64,000 nt of DNA from Luteibacter rhizovicinus DSM 16549. GTDB taxonomy: Bacteria > Pseudomonadota > Gammaproteobacteria > Xanthomonadales > Rhodanobacteraceae. The notes below the pieces were generated by a model, which made no database searches, was not told the origin of the DNA, and saw only the letters and a program-made list of their open reading frames with translations. Shown one piece after another: positions 33,767 through 42,224 of the stretch. Within the stretch, counting starts at the first letter, position 1; each line of letters begins with the position of its first letter. The translations under genes were made by a program, and so were the position numbers. Where the stretch lies: NCBI RefSeq assembly GCF_001887595.1, contig NZ_CP017480.1, forward strand, positions 4,244,001 to 4,308,000, read 5' to 3'.

Positions 33767-34525
33767 GTGAATACGATTACTCCGACGGCATCGAAAGCAC
33801 CGCTGTGGCGCCGCGCCCTGATCCAGGGTGGCAAGCGCTTTCTGCGCTGGAGTGGCGACTTCCAGGCGAAGCATTCGCTCGTGCCGACGACGCCGGTCAT
33901 CGGTAACGAGGTGTTCGACTGGGTGCCGAAGCTGGAAGCGGCCTGGCCCGAGATTCGTAAAGAGCTTGACCACCTGCTGTTGCACCCGGAAGACATCCCG
34001 GCGTTCCACCAGCTGTCTCCCGACCAGAAGCGCATTTCCAAGGGCGACAACTGGAAGACGTTCGGCTTCTACATCTACAGCAAGCGCGTCGACGAGAACT
34101 GCGCCGTATGCCCGAACACCGCCGCGGCGCTGGACGGCATCCCGGGCATGCGTACGGCGATGTTCTCGATCCTGAAGCCGCAGTACCGCATCGCCGCCCA
34201 CAAGGGACCCACCCGTGCGGTAATCCGGGCCCATCTGGGCGTGAAGGTGCCAAAGGACTGGGAGAACGTGTGGATCCGGGTCGACGACCAGATCCTGCAC
34301 TGGCACGAAGGCAAGGTCGTCCTGTTCGACGACAGCTACGAGCACGAAGTCCACAACGATACGGACGAGTATCGGGCGGTGTTGTTCATCGACATCGACC
34401 GGCCCTCGGACAGGATCGGCGCGCTATTCAATCGCGCGATCTTCGCGCTGATCCAGGCGAGCCCGTACGTGAAGGCCCCGTTGAAGAATCTTAAGAAGTG
34501 GAATCAGGAGCACAAGCGGGGCTAG
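33767..34525 (+). CDS. Aspartyl/asparaginyl beta-hydroxylase-type dioxygenase (LpxO-like)
   Basis: 252 aa. The AspH fold is recognised by AAHKGPTRAVIRAHLGVKVP (first iron His, then the 2-oxoglutarate region), WHEGKVVLFDDSYEHEVHND (second His and Arg side) and AVLFIDIDRP. LpxO of this family 2-hydroxylates a lipid A acyl chain. Sitting beside a ceramide operon, it might hydroxylate sphingolipid or lipid A acyl chains (inference). The start is unclear: GTG 33767 is chosen, with a TTG at 33728 also in frame. Confidence 0.78.
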   Translation: MNTITPTASKAPLWRRALIQGGKRFLRWSGDFQAKHSLVPTTPVIGNEVFDWVPKLEAAWPEIRKELDHLLLHPEDIPAFHQLSPDQKRISKGDNWKTFGFYIYSKRVDENCAVCPNTAAALDGIPGMRTAMFSILKPQYRIAAHKGPTRAVIRAHLGVKVPKDWENVWIRVDDQILHWHEGKVVLFDDSYEHEVHNDTDEYRAVLFIDIDRPSDRIGALFNRAIFALIQASPYVKAPLKNLKKWNQEHKRG

Positions 34526-34613
34526 TTGAAAGGGCTCAGAAAGGACCCCGACTTCTGGCTGTAGCGTTGCTGAAGCAACTTCCGTATTCTTTAACGAAAG
34601 ATTGAGTAAATTC

Positions 34614-34641
34614 TTAACAAACCGACCAATTATGGTACCAT
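34614..34641 (+). promoter_or_regulatory. Probable promoter of the ceramide operon with a palindrome over the -10
   Basis: TTAACA (34614-34619), a 16-base spacer and TACCAT (34636-34641) make a plausible sigma-70 promoter about 80 bases before the ATG at 34721. The perfect 10-base palindrome ATGGTACCAT (34632-34641) covers the -10 element. The 34580-34660 stretch is markedly AT-rich compared with the coding sequence around it. The palindrome may be an operator. Confidence 0.5.
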
Positions 34642-34720
34642 TAGGTACAGTAACCTCCTGGAAACAACGTGGGAATGTCCCCATCTAGTTTCGGAGAACG
34701 CTTGAGAACGCGATAAGACC

Positions 34721-36484
34721 ATGAGCGCAGACGGAAACATTGCCATCCAGGTCGGGCTAGCCACGCCCACCATGAACACGGTGCCCCTGCGCCGTGCGGA
34801 CTTTGCCAGCCTTGCAGAAGTGCTGGACTACGCCGCATGTGGCGTCACGGGTGCCAACTTCTACGCGGGCGGCAAGCTTGATCTGGCCCTGCCCTACCGG
34901 ACCCTTCGTAAAGAAGCCCTTGAGCTGGCGCAGCGACTCGCGACGCTCGGGCTCGAGCGCGGTGCCCGTCTGGCCATCGTGGCTGAAACGAACGCCGACT
35001 TCCTGCGTTTCTTCTTTGCCTGCCAGTACGTCGGCCTCGTTCCCGTGGCCCTTCCGTCGACAGTGAATCTCGGCGGCCATGATGCGTACGTGAAGAAGCT
35101 TCGCGGCATGCTCCAGGCCGCTGGTGCCTCGGTGGCCGTCGCTTCGGAAGGCTTCATCGGCTTCCTCGGCGAAGCCGTCGCTGGCTTGAATATCGCCAAG
35201 TGGGGCACGCCTGCCGCGTTCGCGGAGCTGCCGAACCACAACGTCGAACTGCAGCCGCTCGGCCCGACCGAAGTCGCCTACCTCCAGTTCACCTCGGGCA
35301 GCACCGGTACGCCGAAGGCGGCGATGATCACCGAGCAGGCGCTGATGGCGAACCTGCAGGGTTCGAACAATCACGGTCTCGACCTGCGTGATGACGACCG
35401 TTTCGTCTCCTGGCTCCCGTTCTATCACGACATGGGCCTGGTCGGCTGTCTGCTGACCGTCATGGCGGGCCAGCGCTCGATCGACTATCTGGACACGCGC
35501 GAGTTCGCGATGCGTCCGCGTCGCTGGCTCGAGCTGATGAGCTCGTCGAAGGCCACGATCGCCTACAGCCCGCCGTTCGGTTACGAGATGTGCGCACGTC
35601 GCGTCCGTCCGGGCGACATCGCTTCGTACGACCTGTCGCACTGGCGCGTTGCCGGTATCGGCGCCGAGCCGATCCTGCCGGAAGTCCCGGCGCGCTTTGC
35701 CGAACTGCTGGCGCCGGCTGGTTTCGACGCACGCGCGTTCGTGCCGTCCTACGGCATGGCCGAAGCGTCGCTGGCGATCAGCTTCTCACCGCTGCAGGCG
35801 GGCATCGTCGTCGAATGGATCGATCCGACCCATCTCGCCGAAGACCTCATCGCGACGCCGGTCGCTGCCGGCACCGGTACGGGTTTCGTCCGTTGCGGCG
35901 GCCCGCTGCCGGGCCACGAGCTCGAGATCTGGAACGACGCCGGCACGCAGCTGGCCGACCTCCACGTCGGTCGCATCATGGTGCGTGGTCCGAGCATCAT
36001 GTCGGGCTACTACCAGCAGCCGGAAAAGACCGCTGAAGTACTGGCCGCCGATGGCTGGCTCGACACCGGCGATATCGGTTATGTCGTCGATGGCGAGGTC
36101 GTCGTCACCGGCCGTCACAAGGACATGATCATCGTCAACGGCCGCAACATCTGGCCGCAGGACATCGAGCGCATCGTCGAGCGTCAGCCGGAACTGCGTT
36201 CGCAGGACGCCTCCGCGTTCGGCGTGCCGGGCCCGGGCGGCGCCGAAGTCGCCGCCGTGGTCGTCCAGTGCAACACCGACGACGTCGAGGTCCGCGAGTC
36301 GCTGATCAACCGTATCCGTGGCGACCTCCTGGAAGAGCTCGGCATTGCCTGCCTCATCGAGCTGGTGCCGCGTCACACCCTGCCGCGTACGTCGTCGGGC
36401 AAGCTGTCCCGCTCGGCCACCCGCAGCGGTTACCTGGAGCGTCAGGCTCAGGAACAGGCTCCGCAGGCCGCCGCCGCGGCATGA
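34721..36484 (+). CDS. Fatty acyl-AMP ligase / acyl-ACP synthetase of ceramide synthesis
   Basis: 587 aa. An adenylation enzyme with QFTSGSTGTPKAAM (P-loop), YGMAEASLAISF and DTGDIGYVVDG (ATP contacts), and the C-terminal hinge RHKDMIIVNGRNIWPQDIE typical of fatty acyl-AMP ligases. It would activate a fatty acid and load it on the ACP encoded at 37461. The gene order of ligase, epimerase, ACP and SPT matches the Caulobacter ceramide genes CC_1165-CC_1162. Its stop overlaps the next start (ATGA). Confidence 0.85.
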   Translation: MSADGNIAIQVGLATPTMNTVPLRRADFASLAEVLDYAACGVTGANFYAGGKLDLALPYRTLRKEALELAQRLATLGLERGARLAIVAETNADFLRFFFACQYVGLVPVALPSTVNLGGHDAYVKKLRGMLQAAGASVAVASEGFIGFLGEAVAGLNIAKWGTPAAFAELPNHNVELQPLGPTEVAYLQFTSGSTGTPKAAMITEQALMANLQGSNNHGLDLRDDDRFVSWLPFYHDMGLVGCLLTVMAGQRSIDYLDTREFAMRPRRWLELMSSSKATIAYSPPFGYEMCARRVRPGDIASYDLSHWRVAGIGAEPILPEVPARFAELLAPAGFDARAFVPSYGMAEASLAISFSPLQAGIVVEWIDPTHLAEDLIATPVAAGTGTGFVRCGGPLPGHELEIWNDAGTQLADLHVGRIMVRGPSIMSGYYQQPEKTAEVLAADGWLDTGDIGYVVDGEVVVTGRHKDMIIVNGRNIWPQDIERIVERQPELRSQDASAFGVPGPGGAEVAAVVVQCNTDDVEVRESLINRIRGDLLEELGIACLIELVPRHTLPRTSSGKLSRSATRSGYLERQAQEQAPQAAAAA

Positions 36485-37461
36485 GCGACGTTGCTGCCGC
36501 AAGGCAGCCCGTCGTTGCACTGACGGGTGCCACCGGTTTCGTTGGCACCGCGTTGCGGCAACAGTTGGTAGCTTCGGGCTACCGTGTTCGCGCCCTGTAC
36601 CGCCCCCGCCCGGGGCGGGTCCTCAAAGACACTTTCAACGTTGAATGGATCGCCGGCGATCTCGCCGATCGCGCGGCGCTGGCGACCCTGGTCAAGGGCG
36701 CCGAGGCCTTCGTGCACTGTGCAGGCAGCGTTCGTGGCGCCCGCCGTACCGATTTCGATCGCGTCAACGAGCAAGGCGTCCTGGACACCGTCGAAGCCGC
36801 CAGGAACGAACCCGGCTGCCGTCGATACCTCCTTATCTCCTCCCTCGCCGCCCGCGAACCGCAGCTGTCCGACTATGCCGGCAGCAAGTGGCGGGGCGAG
36901 CGTGCGCTTGCATCCCATGCGGGCCGACTGGCCTGGGTCGCCCTGCGCCCGCCGGCCGTCTATGGCCCCGGCGACCGCGAGATGCTTCCGCTGTTCCAGG
37001 GTATGCAGCGCGGACTGGCGCCGATCCCGGGCGACGGTCGCGGACGGTTTTCGCTGATCCACGTCGCCGACCTCGCCTCGGCCGTGTCGGCCTGGCTGGC
37101 GTCCGAGGGCGATTCGGGAAATACTTATGAACTGGATGACGGCCACGAAAACGGCTACGACTGGGACACCGTGCTGGGCACGGCATCCCGCGTGCTACGT
37201 GGTAACGCGCCGATTCGGCGGCTGACGATTCCCGCGTCATTACTGCGACTTATCGGCGGGGTTAATCTCGCCGCGGCGCGCGTCTTCGGATACGCACCGA
37301 TGCTCACCCTCGGCAAGGTGCGCGAAGTCACGCACGCCGACTGGGTGGCCGATGGCACGGCTTTCGAACACGCAACCGGTTGGCGGCCCACCTTTGGCTT
37401 CGAGCGCGGTCTTGCCGACACGCTCGGCAAACCCTCTGCCGCAACGAACGGAGTGCCCTGA
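36481..37461 (+). CDS. NAD-dependent epimerase/reductase, ceramide reductase (CerR) type
   Basis: 326 aa extended SDR: VALTGATGFVGTALRQQL (cofactor site), a serine in LISSLA and the catalytic pair YAGSK (YxxxK). In Caulobacter the equivalent gene in the same position reduces the 3-oxo group of the ceramide intermediate. The frame is open far upstream inside the ligase gene, but the ATG at 36481 overlaps the ligase stop and starts the Rossmann strand. Its TGA shares one base with the ACP start. Confidence 0.82.
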   Translation: MSDVAAARQPVVALTGATGFVGTALRQQLVASGYRVRALYRPRPGRVLKDTFNVEWIAGDLADRAALATLVKGAEAFVHCAGSVRGARRTDFDRVNEQGVLDTVEAARNEPGCRRYLLISSLAAREPQLSDYAGSKWRGERALASHAGRLAWVALRPPAVYGPGDREMLPLFQGMQRGLAPIPGDGRGRFSLIHVADLASAVSAWLASEGDSGNTYELDDGHENGYDWDTVLGTASRVLRGNAPIRRLTIPASLLRLIGGVNLAAARVFGYAPMLTLGKVREVTHADWVADGTAFEHATGWRPTFGFERGLADTLGKPSAATNGVP

Positions 37462-37703
37462 TGAATCATCAAGATGTTGTTGCGAAACTTATCGAGCTCG
37501 TCACGCCCTTCGCGGAAGGTCGCGCCCTGGTCATCAACGAAACCACCGGCATCACCAGTGAGCTGGGACTGGACTCCCTGAAGGTCATGGACCTGGTCGT
37601 GGCGGTCGAGGACGAGTTCGACATTTCCGTGCCGATCAATGCATTGGCGGAAGTGCGGACCGTTGGCGACTTTGCGTCGCTGATCCAGAAATCCGCGGGC
37701 TAG
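37461..37703 (+). CDS. Dedicated acyl carrier protein of the ceramide operon
   Basis: 80 aa, acidic and helical. The phosphopantetheine attachment motif is GLDSLKVMDL with Ser39. It starts at ATG 37461, overlapping the previous stop by one base (TGATG). It should carry the acyl chain made by the ligase at 34721 to the serine palmitoyltransferase at 37765. No phosphopantetheinyl transferase gene is in the window. Confidence 0.88.
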   Translation: MNHQDVVAKLIELVTPFAEGRALVINETTGITSELGLDSLKVMDLVVAVEDEFDISVPINALAEVRTVGDFASLIQKSAG

Positions 37704-37764
37704 AGCGCTTCATCGAGCGCACTCCGACGCGTCACTGTTCCAGCATTCCACGGGCAAACATCGC

Positions 37765-38949
37765 ATGAAAGAGAATTCCAGGCTGAAGGCGGTTCGTGCC
37801 GTCCGGCAGGAGCTGGCGCAGGTCGGCATCGACCCGTTCGGCGTCCAGATCGACCGGATCGTTTCGCCCACCGAGGGCATCATCGACGGCCGGCCGACCA
37901 TCCTCGCCGGTACCAACAACTACCTCGGCATGACCTTCGATGCGGACTGCGTCGCCTCGGCGCGTGAAGCGCTGGAAACGGCGGGTACCGGCACCACCGG
38001 CTCGCGCATGGCCAATGGCAGCTACGCCTCGCACCGCGAGCTCGAGCTGGACCTGGCCCGCTTCTACGGCAAGCGCGACGCCATCGTCTTCTCGACCGGC
38101 TACCAGGCCAACCTGGGCATGATCTCGGCCCTGGCTGGCCCGGGCGACACCGTGATGATCGATGCCGACAGCCACGCCAGCATCTATGACGGCTGCACGC
38201 TGGCCGGCGCGAACACGATCCGCTTCCGCCACAACGATGCCGACGACCTGGCCAAGCGCATGCGCCGCCTCGGCGACGAGGCAGCCAATGCCCTGATCAT
38301 CGTGGAAGGGGTCTACAGCATGCTCGGCGACCGCGCACCGCTGCGCGACTTCGTCCGCGTGAAGAACGAATTCGGCGCGACGCTGATGGTCGACGAAGCC
38401 CACTCGATGGGCGTACTCGGCGAGAAGGGTCGTGGTCTGGCCGAGGTGGACGGCGTGCTCGATGACATCGACTACGTGGTCGGTACCTTCAGCAAGAGTC
38501 TCGGTAACACCGGTGGCTTCTGCGTCGGTGACTCGGACGACATGGACGTGCTGCGTTACGCTAGCCGTCCGTACGTGTTCACCGCCTCGCTCGCGCCCGC
38601 CACGATCGCAGCGACACGTACGGCCCTGCGCAAGCTCGAAGCCGCCAGCGATCTCCGCAAGCGCCTCCAGGCCAACGCCGAGCGACTTCACGCGGGTCTG
38701 TCGGCACTGGGCTTCCGCCTGGGTGCGCCGGCCAACGCCGTCGTCGCCGTGCTCGTGGGCGAAAAACTCGAAGCCCTGCGCTTCTGGGACCACCTGCTCA
38801 AAGCAGGTGTGTACGTGAACCTCATGGTGCCGCCGGCCACACCAGGCAACGAATCGCTGCTTCGCTGCAGCGTCAGCGCCGCGCATACGTTCGAGCAGAT
38901 CGATGCCATCTGTGCCGCGTTCGGAAGCTGGAACGGCGCACGCGCATGA
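37765..38949 (+). CDS. spt: Serine palmitoyltransferase (alpha-oxoamine synthase family)
   Basis: 394 aa PLP enzyme. The Schiff-base lysine is in TFSKSLGNTGG, the PLP-stacking His in DADSHASIYDG and the Asp in MVDEAHSMGVLG. The family also includes KBL, ALAS and BioF; the partnership with a dedicated ACP, acyl-ACP synthetase and CerR-type epimerase favours SPT, which condenses serine with an acyl thioester to 3-oxosphinganine. The gene follows ACP after 61 bases, and its TGA overlaps the flippase ATG (38946-38949). Confidence 0.85.
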   Translation: MKENSRLKAVRAVRQELAQVGIDPFGVQIDRIVSPTEGIIDGRPTILAGTNNYLGMTFDADCVASAREALETAGTGTTGSRMANGSYASHRELELDLARFYGKRDAIVFSTGYQANLGMISALAGPGDTVMIDADSHASIYDGCTLAGANTIRFRHNDADDLAKRMRRLGDEAANALIIVEGVYSMLGDRAPLRDFVRVKNEFGATLMVDEAHSMGVLGEKGRGLAEVDGVLDDIDYVVGTFSKSLGNTGGFCVGDSDDMDVLRYASRPYVFTASLAPATIAATRTALRKLEAASDLRKRLQANAERLHAGLSALGFRLGAPANAVVAVLVGEKLEALRFWDHLLKAGVYVNLMVPPATPGNESLLRCSVSAAHTFEQIDAICAAFGSWNGARA

Positions 38950-40280
38950 AGCACTGGTTCTCCGATGGCGCGTTTCGCGCCATCGTGCGCAACGCATCCA
39001 TCCTCGGCTCGAGCAACGTCGTCAGCGCGTTGCTGAGCCTGTTGGCGCTGGGTTGCGCAGGCCGTGGCATGACGCCGGCGTTGTTCGGCACGCTGGTCGT
39101 CGTCCAGGCGTATGCCAAGACGGTCAGCGATATCGCCAAGTTCCAGACCTGGCAGTTCGTCGTCCAGTTCGGCACGCCTGCCCTCACCCACAAGGACATC
39201 GCGCGCTTTCGTGACGTCACCGGGTTCTCGTTCGGCCTGGATCTGGCCAGCGGCATCATCGCCGCCGTGGGCGGCATGATCCTCCTGCCCCTGCTCAGCC
39301 ATTCGGTCGGCATTTCGACAGAAGATTTCTGGTGGGCGCTGGCCTACTGCACGCTGATTCCCACCATGACGGCGGCAACGCCGACGGGCATCCTGCGCTC
39401 GATCGATCGTTTCGACCTCATCGCCGTGCAACAGGCCGTCACACCGTTCCTGCGCGCCATCGGCAGTGTCATCGCTTACTTCGCCCACCTCGGCTTCCCG
39501 GGCTTCCTGGCGACGTGGTACGTGTCCAGCCTGGTCGGCGACATCGCGCTGTGGATCTTCGCGGTACAGGAGCTGCGCCGGCAAAACATCGATCATGCGC
39601 TGCGACCGGGTCTGTTCGGCCCGGCGCGCCGGATCAAGGGCGCCTGGGACTTCGTCTGGACGACCAACTTCTCCCACTCGATCTGGTCGGCACGGAATGC
39701 CGGCAGCAACGTGCTCGTCGGCATCATGCTGGGCCCCACCGCCGCCGGTCTGTTCAAGGTCGCACTGACCTTCTTCGACGCGGCCGGCACACCCGCCTCC
39801 CTGATGCAGAAAAGTTTCTATCCCGAGATCATGCGCCTCGATCCGGCCAGCACCCGCCCGTGGAAGCTGGGCTTGCGCTCGGCCGCCCTGGCCGGCGGGC
39901 TGGGTATACTCGTCGCGCTGCTCGTCTTCGTCGTCGGCAAGCCGCTGATTTCCTCGGTGTTCGGCGCGAAGTATCTCGAGTCCTACAGTCTGCTCCAGGT
40001 CATGTGTGGCGCCCTCGTGGTCTCCATGGCGGCCTTCCCCCTGGAATCACTGCTCTACATCGCCAGCCGCCAGCGTGCGGCCCTGGTCGCGCAGGGACTC
40101 GCAGCGATGCTGTACGTCGGGCTGCTCATCGGATTGACACATCACTTCGGCATCATGGGCGCGGCTCTCGCCTATTTCGGTGGCCAGTGCCTGGAAGCGT
40201 TTTTCTTCCTGGTCCCGACCGTATCCGCTTACCGTAAGCGACATACGCTTTCGTTCTACAAACCTGAGGAAGTGCAGTGA
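38946..40280 (+). CDS. Oligosaccharide/lipid flippase (Wzx/MATE-like MVF superfamily)
   Basis: 444 aa with about 12 hydrophobic helices. Typical fragments include a Gly/Ser-rich TM1 (ASILGSSNVVSALLSLLALG) and the amphipathic YPEIMRLDP loop. Members flip polyprenyl-linked sugars or lipids across the inner membrane. Because its ATG overlaps the SPT stop and its stop overlaps the next GTG, it is an integral part of the ceramide operon. Export of a glycosylated sphingolipid or its head-group precursor is a reasonable inference. A 3' fragment of this gene is repeated at about 41173-41214. Confidence 0.82.
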   Translation: MKHWFSDGAFRAIVRNASILGSSNVVSALLSLLALGCAGRGMTPALFGTLVVVQAYAKTVSDIAKFQTWQFVVQFGTPALTHKDIARFRDVTGFSFGLDLASGIIAAVGGMILLPLLSHSVGISTEDFWWALAYCTLIPTMTAATPTGILRSIDRFDLIAVQQAVTPFLRAIGSVIAYFAHLGFPGFLATWYVSSLVGDIALWIFAVQELRRQNIDHALRPGLFGPARRIKGAWDFVWTTNFSHSIWSARNAGSNVLVGIMLGPTAAGLFKVALTFFDAAGTPASLMQKSFYPEIMRLDPASTRPWKLGLRSAALAGGLGILVALLVFVVGKPLISSVFGAKYLESYSLLQVMCGALVVSMAAFPLESLLYIASRQRAALVAQGLAAMLYVGLLIGLTHHFGIMGAALAYFGGQCLEAFFFLVPTVSAYRKRHTLSFYKPEEVQ

Positions 40281-41119
40281 CGAGTGGGCGTCGTGCGGGC
40301 CAGTGGCAGACCTTCCCGGCTGAGACATTGCGGCGCCTGTTCGACGCCGTGGATGTCAACGATGCCGTCGACGCGCATGTCCCCCTGCCCGAGACCATCG
40401 TCCTGGCATGCCCGGAAGAGTCGATCCAGCAGTGTTATTCGTTGAGCCTGCAATTCTGGAAAGACGGTGTCGTTCGCGCGGACGCGCTGCGTCTGATCGA
40501 CAAGCTGCTTCGCAACGAAGGCTTGAGCGCCGACGAACGCCTCGAATTCAAGCACATCCGTGCGAGGTACAAGCAGCTGCGCTTCACCCAACGGCTGTAC
40601 AGCAAGCGTCACCGGTCGGACTATCTGTTCGACAAGACCACGCGCATCCTGGGCAAGCTGCAGGATGCCTTCCGCGGCGGCCAGCGCGGGGACATCGTCC
40701 GCAGCGGCTTCAAACTACGCGTGCTGATGTCGAAGCCTGTCTGGTGGATTATCCAGCGCTCGCTGGAGAACACGCGCCTGGATAGCGAAGCGGGACTGAT
40801 CGCATTCCAGAAAGCGGAAATACGCGCGCTGAAACAAGCCATCACAGGCACGACCTTCGCAGGCCACGAGTTCCATACCGTGCGCAAGATCGTCAGCATG
40901 CAGGTGTCCTTCTACGACACCCTGAGAACGCTTGGTCCCAATGATCACGCCTACCGGATGTCCCGGTTCCTCGCAGCGATCAACGGCCTGATGGGATCGC
41001 GACACGACGAGATGATCGCCGAAGCGCTATCGGGCCGCCGCCACTACGATACGCCGGCACCGCTGGCCAACGAAACCCGGTCCCGTCTGGAGATGCTGGT
41101 CGACCGCTATCCGCTTTGA
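40277..41119 (+). CDS. CHAD-like helical protein, copy 1 of a tandem duplication
   Basis: 280 aa, mostly helical, basic, no signal peptide. The C-terminal part (EFHTVRKIVSMQVSFYDTLR, then LAAINGLMGSRHDE) has the His-Arg and Gly-x-His-Asp spacing seen in CHAD domains, which bind polyphosphate; this is a suggestive match only. The start is a GTG overlapping the flippase stop (GTGA). It is about three-quarters identical by eye to the next gene, with the last 80 residues almost unchanged. Confidence 0.65.
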   Translation: MTSGRRAGQWQTFPAETLRRLFDAVDVNDAVDAHVPLPETIVLACPEESIQQCYSLSLQFWKDGVVRADALRLIDKLLRNEGLSADERLEFKHIRARYKQLRFTQRLYSKRHRSDYLFDKTTRILGKLQDAFRGGQRGDIVRSGFKLRVLMSKPVWWIIQRSLENTRLDSEAGLIAFQKAEIRALKQAITGTTFAGHEFHTVRKIVSMQVSFYDTLRTLGPNDHAYRMSRFLAAINGLMGSRHDEMIAEALSGRRHYDTPAPLANETRSRLEMLVDRYPL

Positions 41120-41214
41120 GCTGGAAAACGAAAGCGTTTCGGTAAATACTTGCGAACTTGTCATCCCCGCAAGCGGCATACGCTTTCGTAATAAAAGTCT
41201 AAGGAAGCGCAGTA
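41120..41214 (+). repeat. Duplicated flippase 3' tail between the tandem CHAD-like genes
   Basis: About 41173-41214 (GCAAGCGGCATACGCTTTCG and the following AAGGAAGCGCAGT) matches the last ~45 bases of the flippase gene and the start region of copy 1 at 40237-40279. The flippase frame is destroyed here. The match shows that the duplicated unit began inside the flippase gene, and it supplies copy 2 with its ribosome site (AAGGAAG). Confidence 0.75.
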
Positions 41215-42054
41215 ATGACCCGCAGCAGTGGGCCCACGTGGCAGAAATTCCCGGCCGAAACCTTGCAGCGCCTGTTTGACGCCGTGGCTGTCGACGATAT
41301 CGTCGACGCGCACGTCGCCCTGCCCGAGCCCATCGTGCTGGGCTGCCCGGATGAGTCGATTCGGCAGTGTTACGCCGTATGCCTGCAATTCTGGGAAGAT
41401 GGCGTCACCCGTGAAAACACCCTGCGCCTGGTCGAAAAGCTGCTTCGCAACGAGGGCCTCAGCGCCGATGAACGCCTTGAATTCAAGGACATCCGCGCGC
41501 GCTACAAGCATCTGCGTTTCGCGCAGCGTCTGTACAGCAAGCAACATCGCTCGAACCGCGTCTTCGACCTGACCACGCGCGTCCTCGGCAAATTACAGGA
41601 TGCTTTTCGCAGCGGCCGGCGCAGCGGCATAGTCCGCAGCGGCCTGCTGCTGCGCATCCTGTTATCGAAACCTGTCTGGTCCATAGTCAGGCGCGCGATG
41701 CAAAACACGCGGCTGGACAACGAAGCGGGCTTCGTCGCTTTCCAGCAGTCGGAAATGCGCAGCCTGAAAAAAGCCGTGTCGCGTACGACCTTCGCCGGCC
41801 ATCAGTTCCATGCTGTGAGAAAAATCGTAAGCATGCAGGTGTCTTTCTACGACACATTGCGCTCGCTCGGTCCCAACGATCACGCCTATCGCATGTCGCG
41901 GTTCCTCGCGGCGATCAACGGCCTGATGGGATCCCGTCACGACGAGATGGTCGCCGAGGCCCTGTCGGGTCGGCGCCACTACGAAACGCCGGCGCCCCTG
42001 GCCAGCGAAACCCGCTCGCGCCTAGAGACCCTTATTGCCCGCTTCCCGACCTAA
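41215..42054 (+). CDS. CHAD-like helical protein, copy 2 of a tandem duplication
   Basis: 279 aa. It is a paralogue of the gene at 40277 along its full length (FPAETL-RLFDAV near the N terminus; VRKIVSMQVSFYDTLRSLGP and INGLMGSRHDEM at the C terminus). It starts with ATG where copy 1 uses GTG, after a duplicated piece of the flippase tail. Divergence is concentrated in residues 1-60 and 110-190, with a nearly constant C-terminal third, the likely functional core. A REP-like hairpin follows the stop. Confidence 0.65.
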   Translation: MTRSSGPTWQKFPAETLQRLFDAVAVDDIVDAHVALPEPIVLGCPDESIRQCYAVCLQFWEDGVTRENTLRLVEKLLRNEGLSADERLEFKDIRARYKHLRFAQRLYSKQHRSNRVFDLTTRVLGKLQDAFRSGRRSGIVRSGLLLRILLSKPVWSIVRRAMQNTRLDNEAGFVAFQQSEMRSLKKAVSRTTFAGHQFHAVRKIVSMQVSFYDTLRSLGPNDHAYRMSRFLAAINGLMGSRHDEMVAEALSGRRHYETPAPLASETRSRLETLIARFPT

Positions 42055-42077
42055 CCGGCGCCCGGCTTCTCGGCTCC

Positions 42078-42162
42078 TTGTGGGAGCCGATTCATCGGCG
42101 ATCCCGCGGCAGCGGGCCAGTCAATCGCGAGCACCCTATCGCCGATAAATCGGCTCCCACAA
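42078..42162. repeat. REP-like inverted element, complete copy
   Basis: TTGTGGGAGCCGATTCATCG at the left end is matched by the inverse ATAAATCGGCTCCCACAA at the right, with GATCCCGCGGCAGCGGG in between. It lies between two convergent genes (ends 42054 and 42225) and may act as a bidirectional terminator. Related copies are at 54158, 58211, 63254 and possibly 9145. Confidence 0.85.
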
Positions 42163-42224
42163 CGGCATAGCCGATGGCGAAGCCGAGGCCGGTCGACCGA
42201 TGGCGAAGCCGAGTGGCCAGACCC

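Noticed and set aside
36268..36480. Upstream extension of the CerR-type epimerase
   Set aside because: It is out of frame inside the ligase gene and Arg/Pro-rich; the ATG at 36481 overlaps the ligase stop and begins the Rossmann fold.
41128..41189. ACGAAAGCG ... CGCTTTCGT inverted repeat as an operator
   Set aside because: The right arm belongs to the duplicated flippase tail and the loop is 44 bases, so it is more likely a by-product of the duplication.
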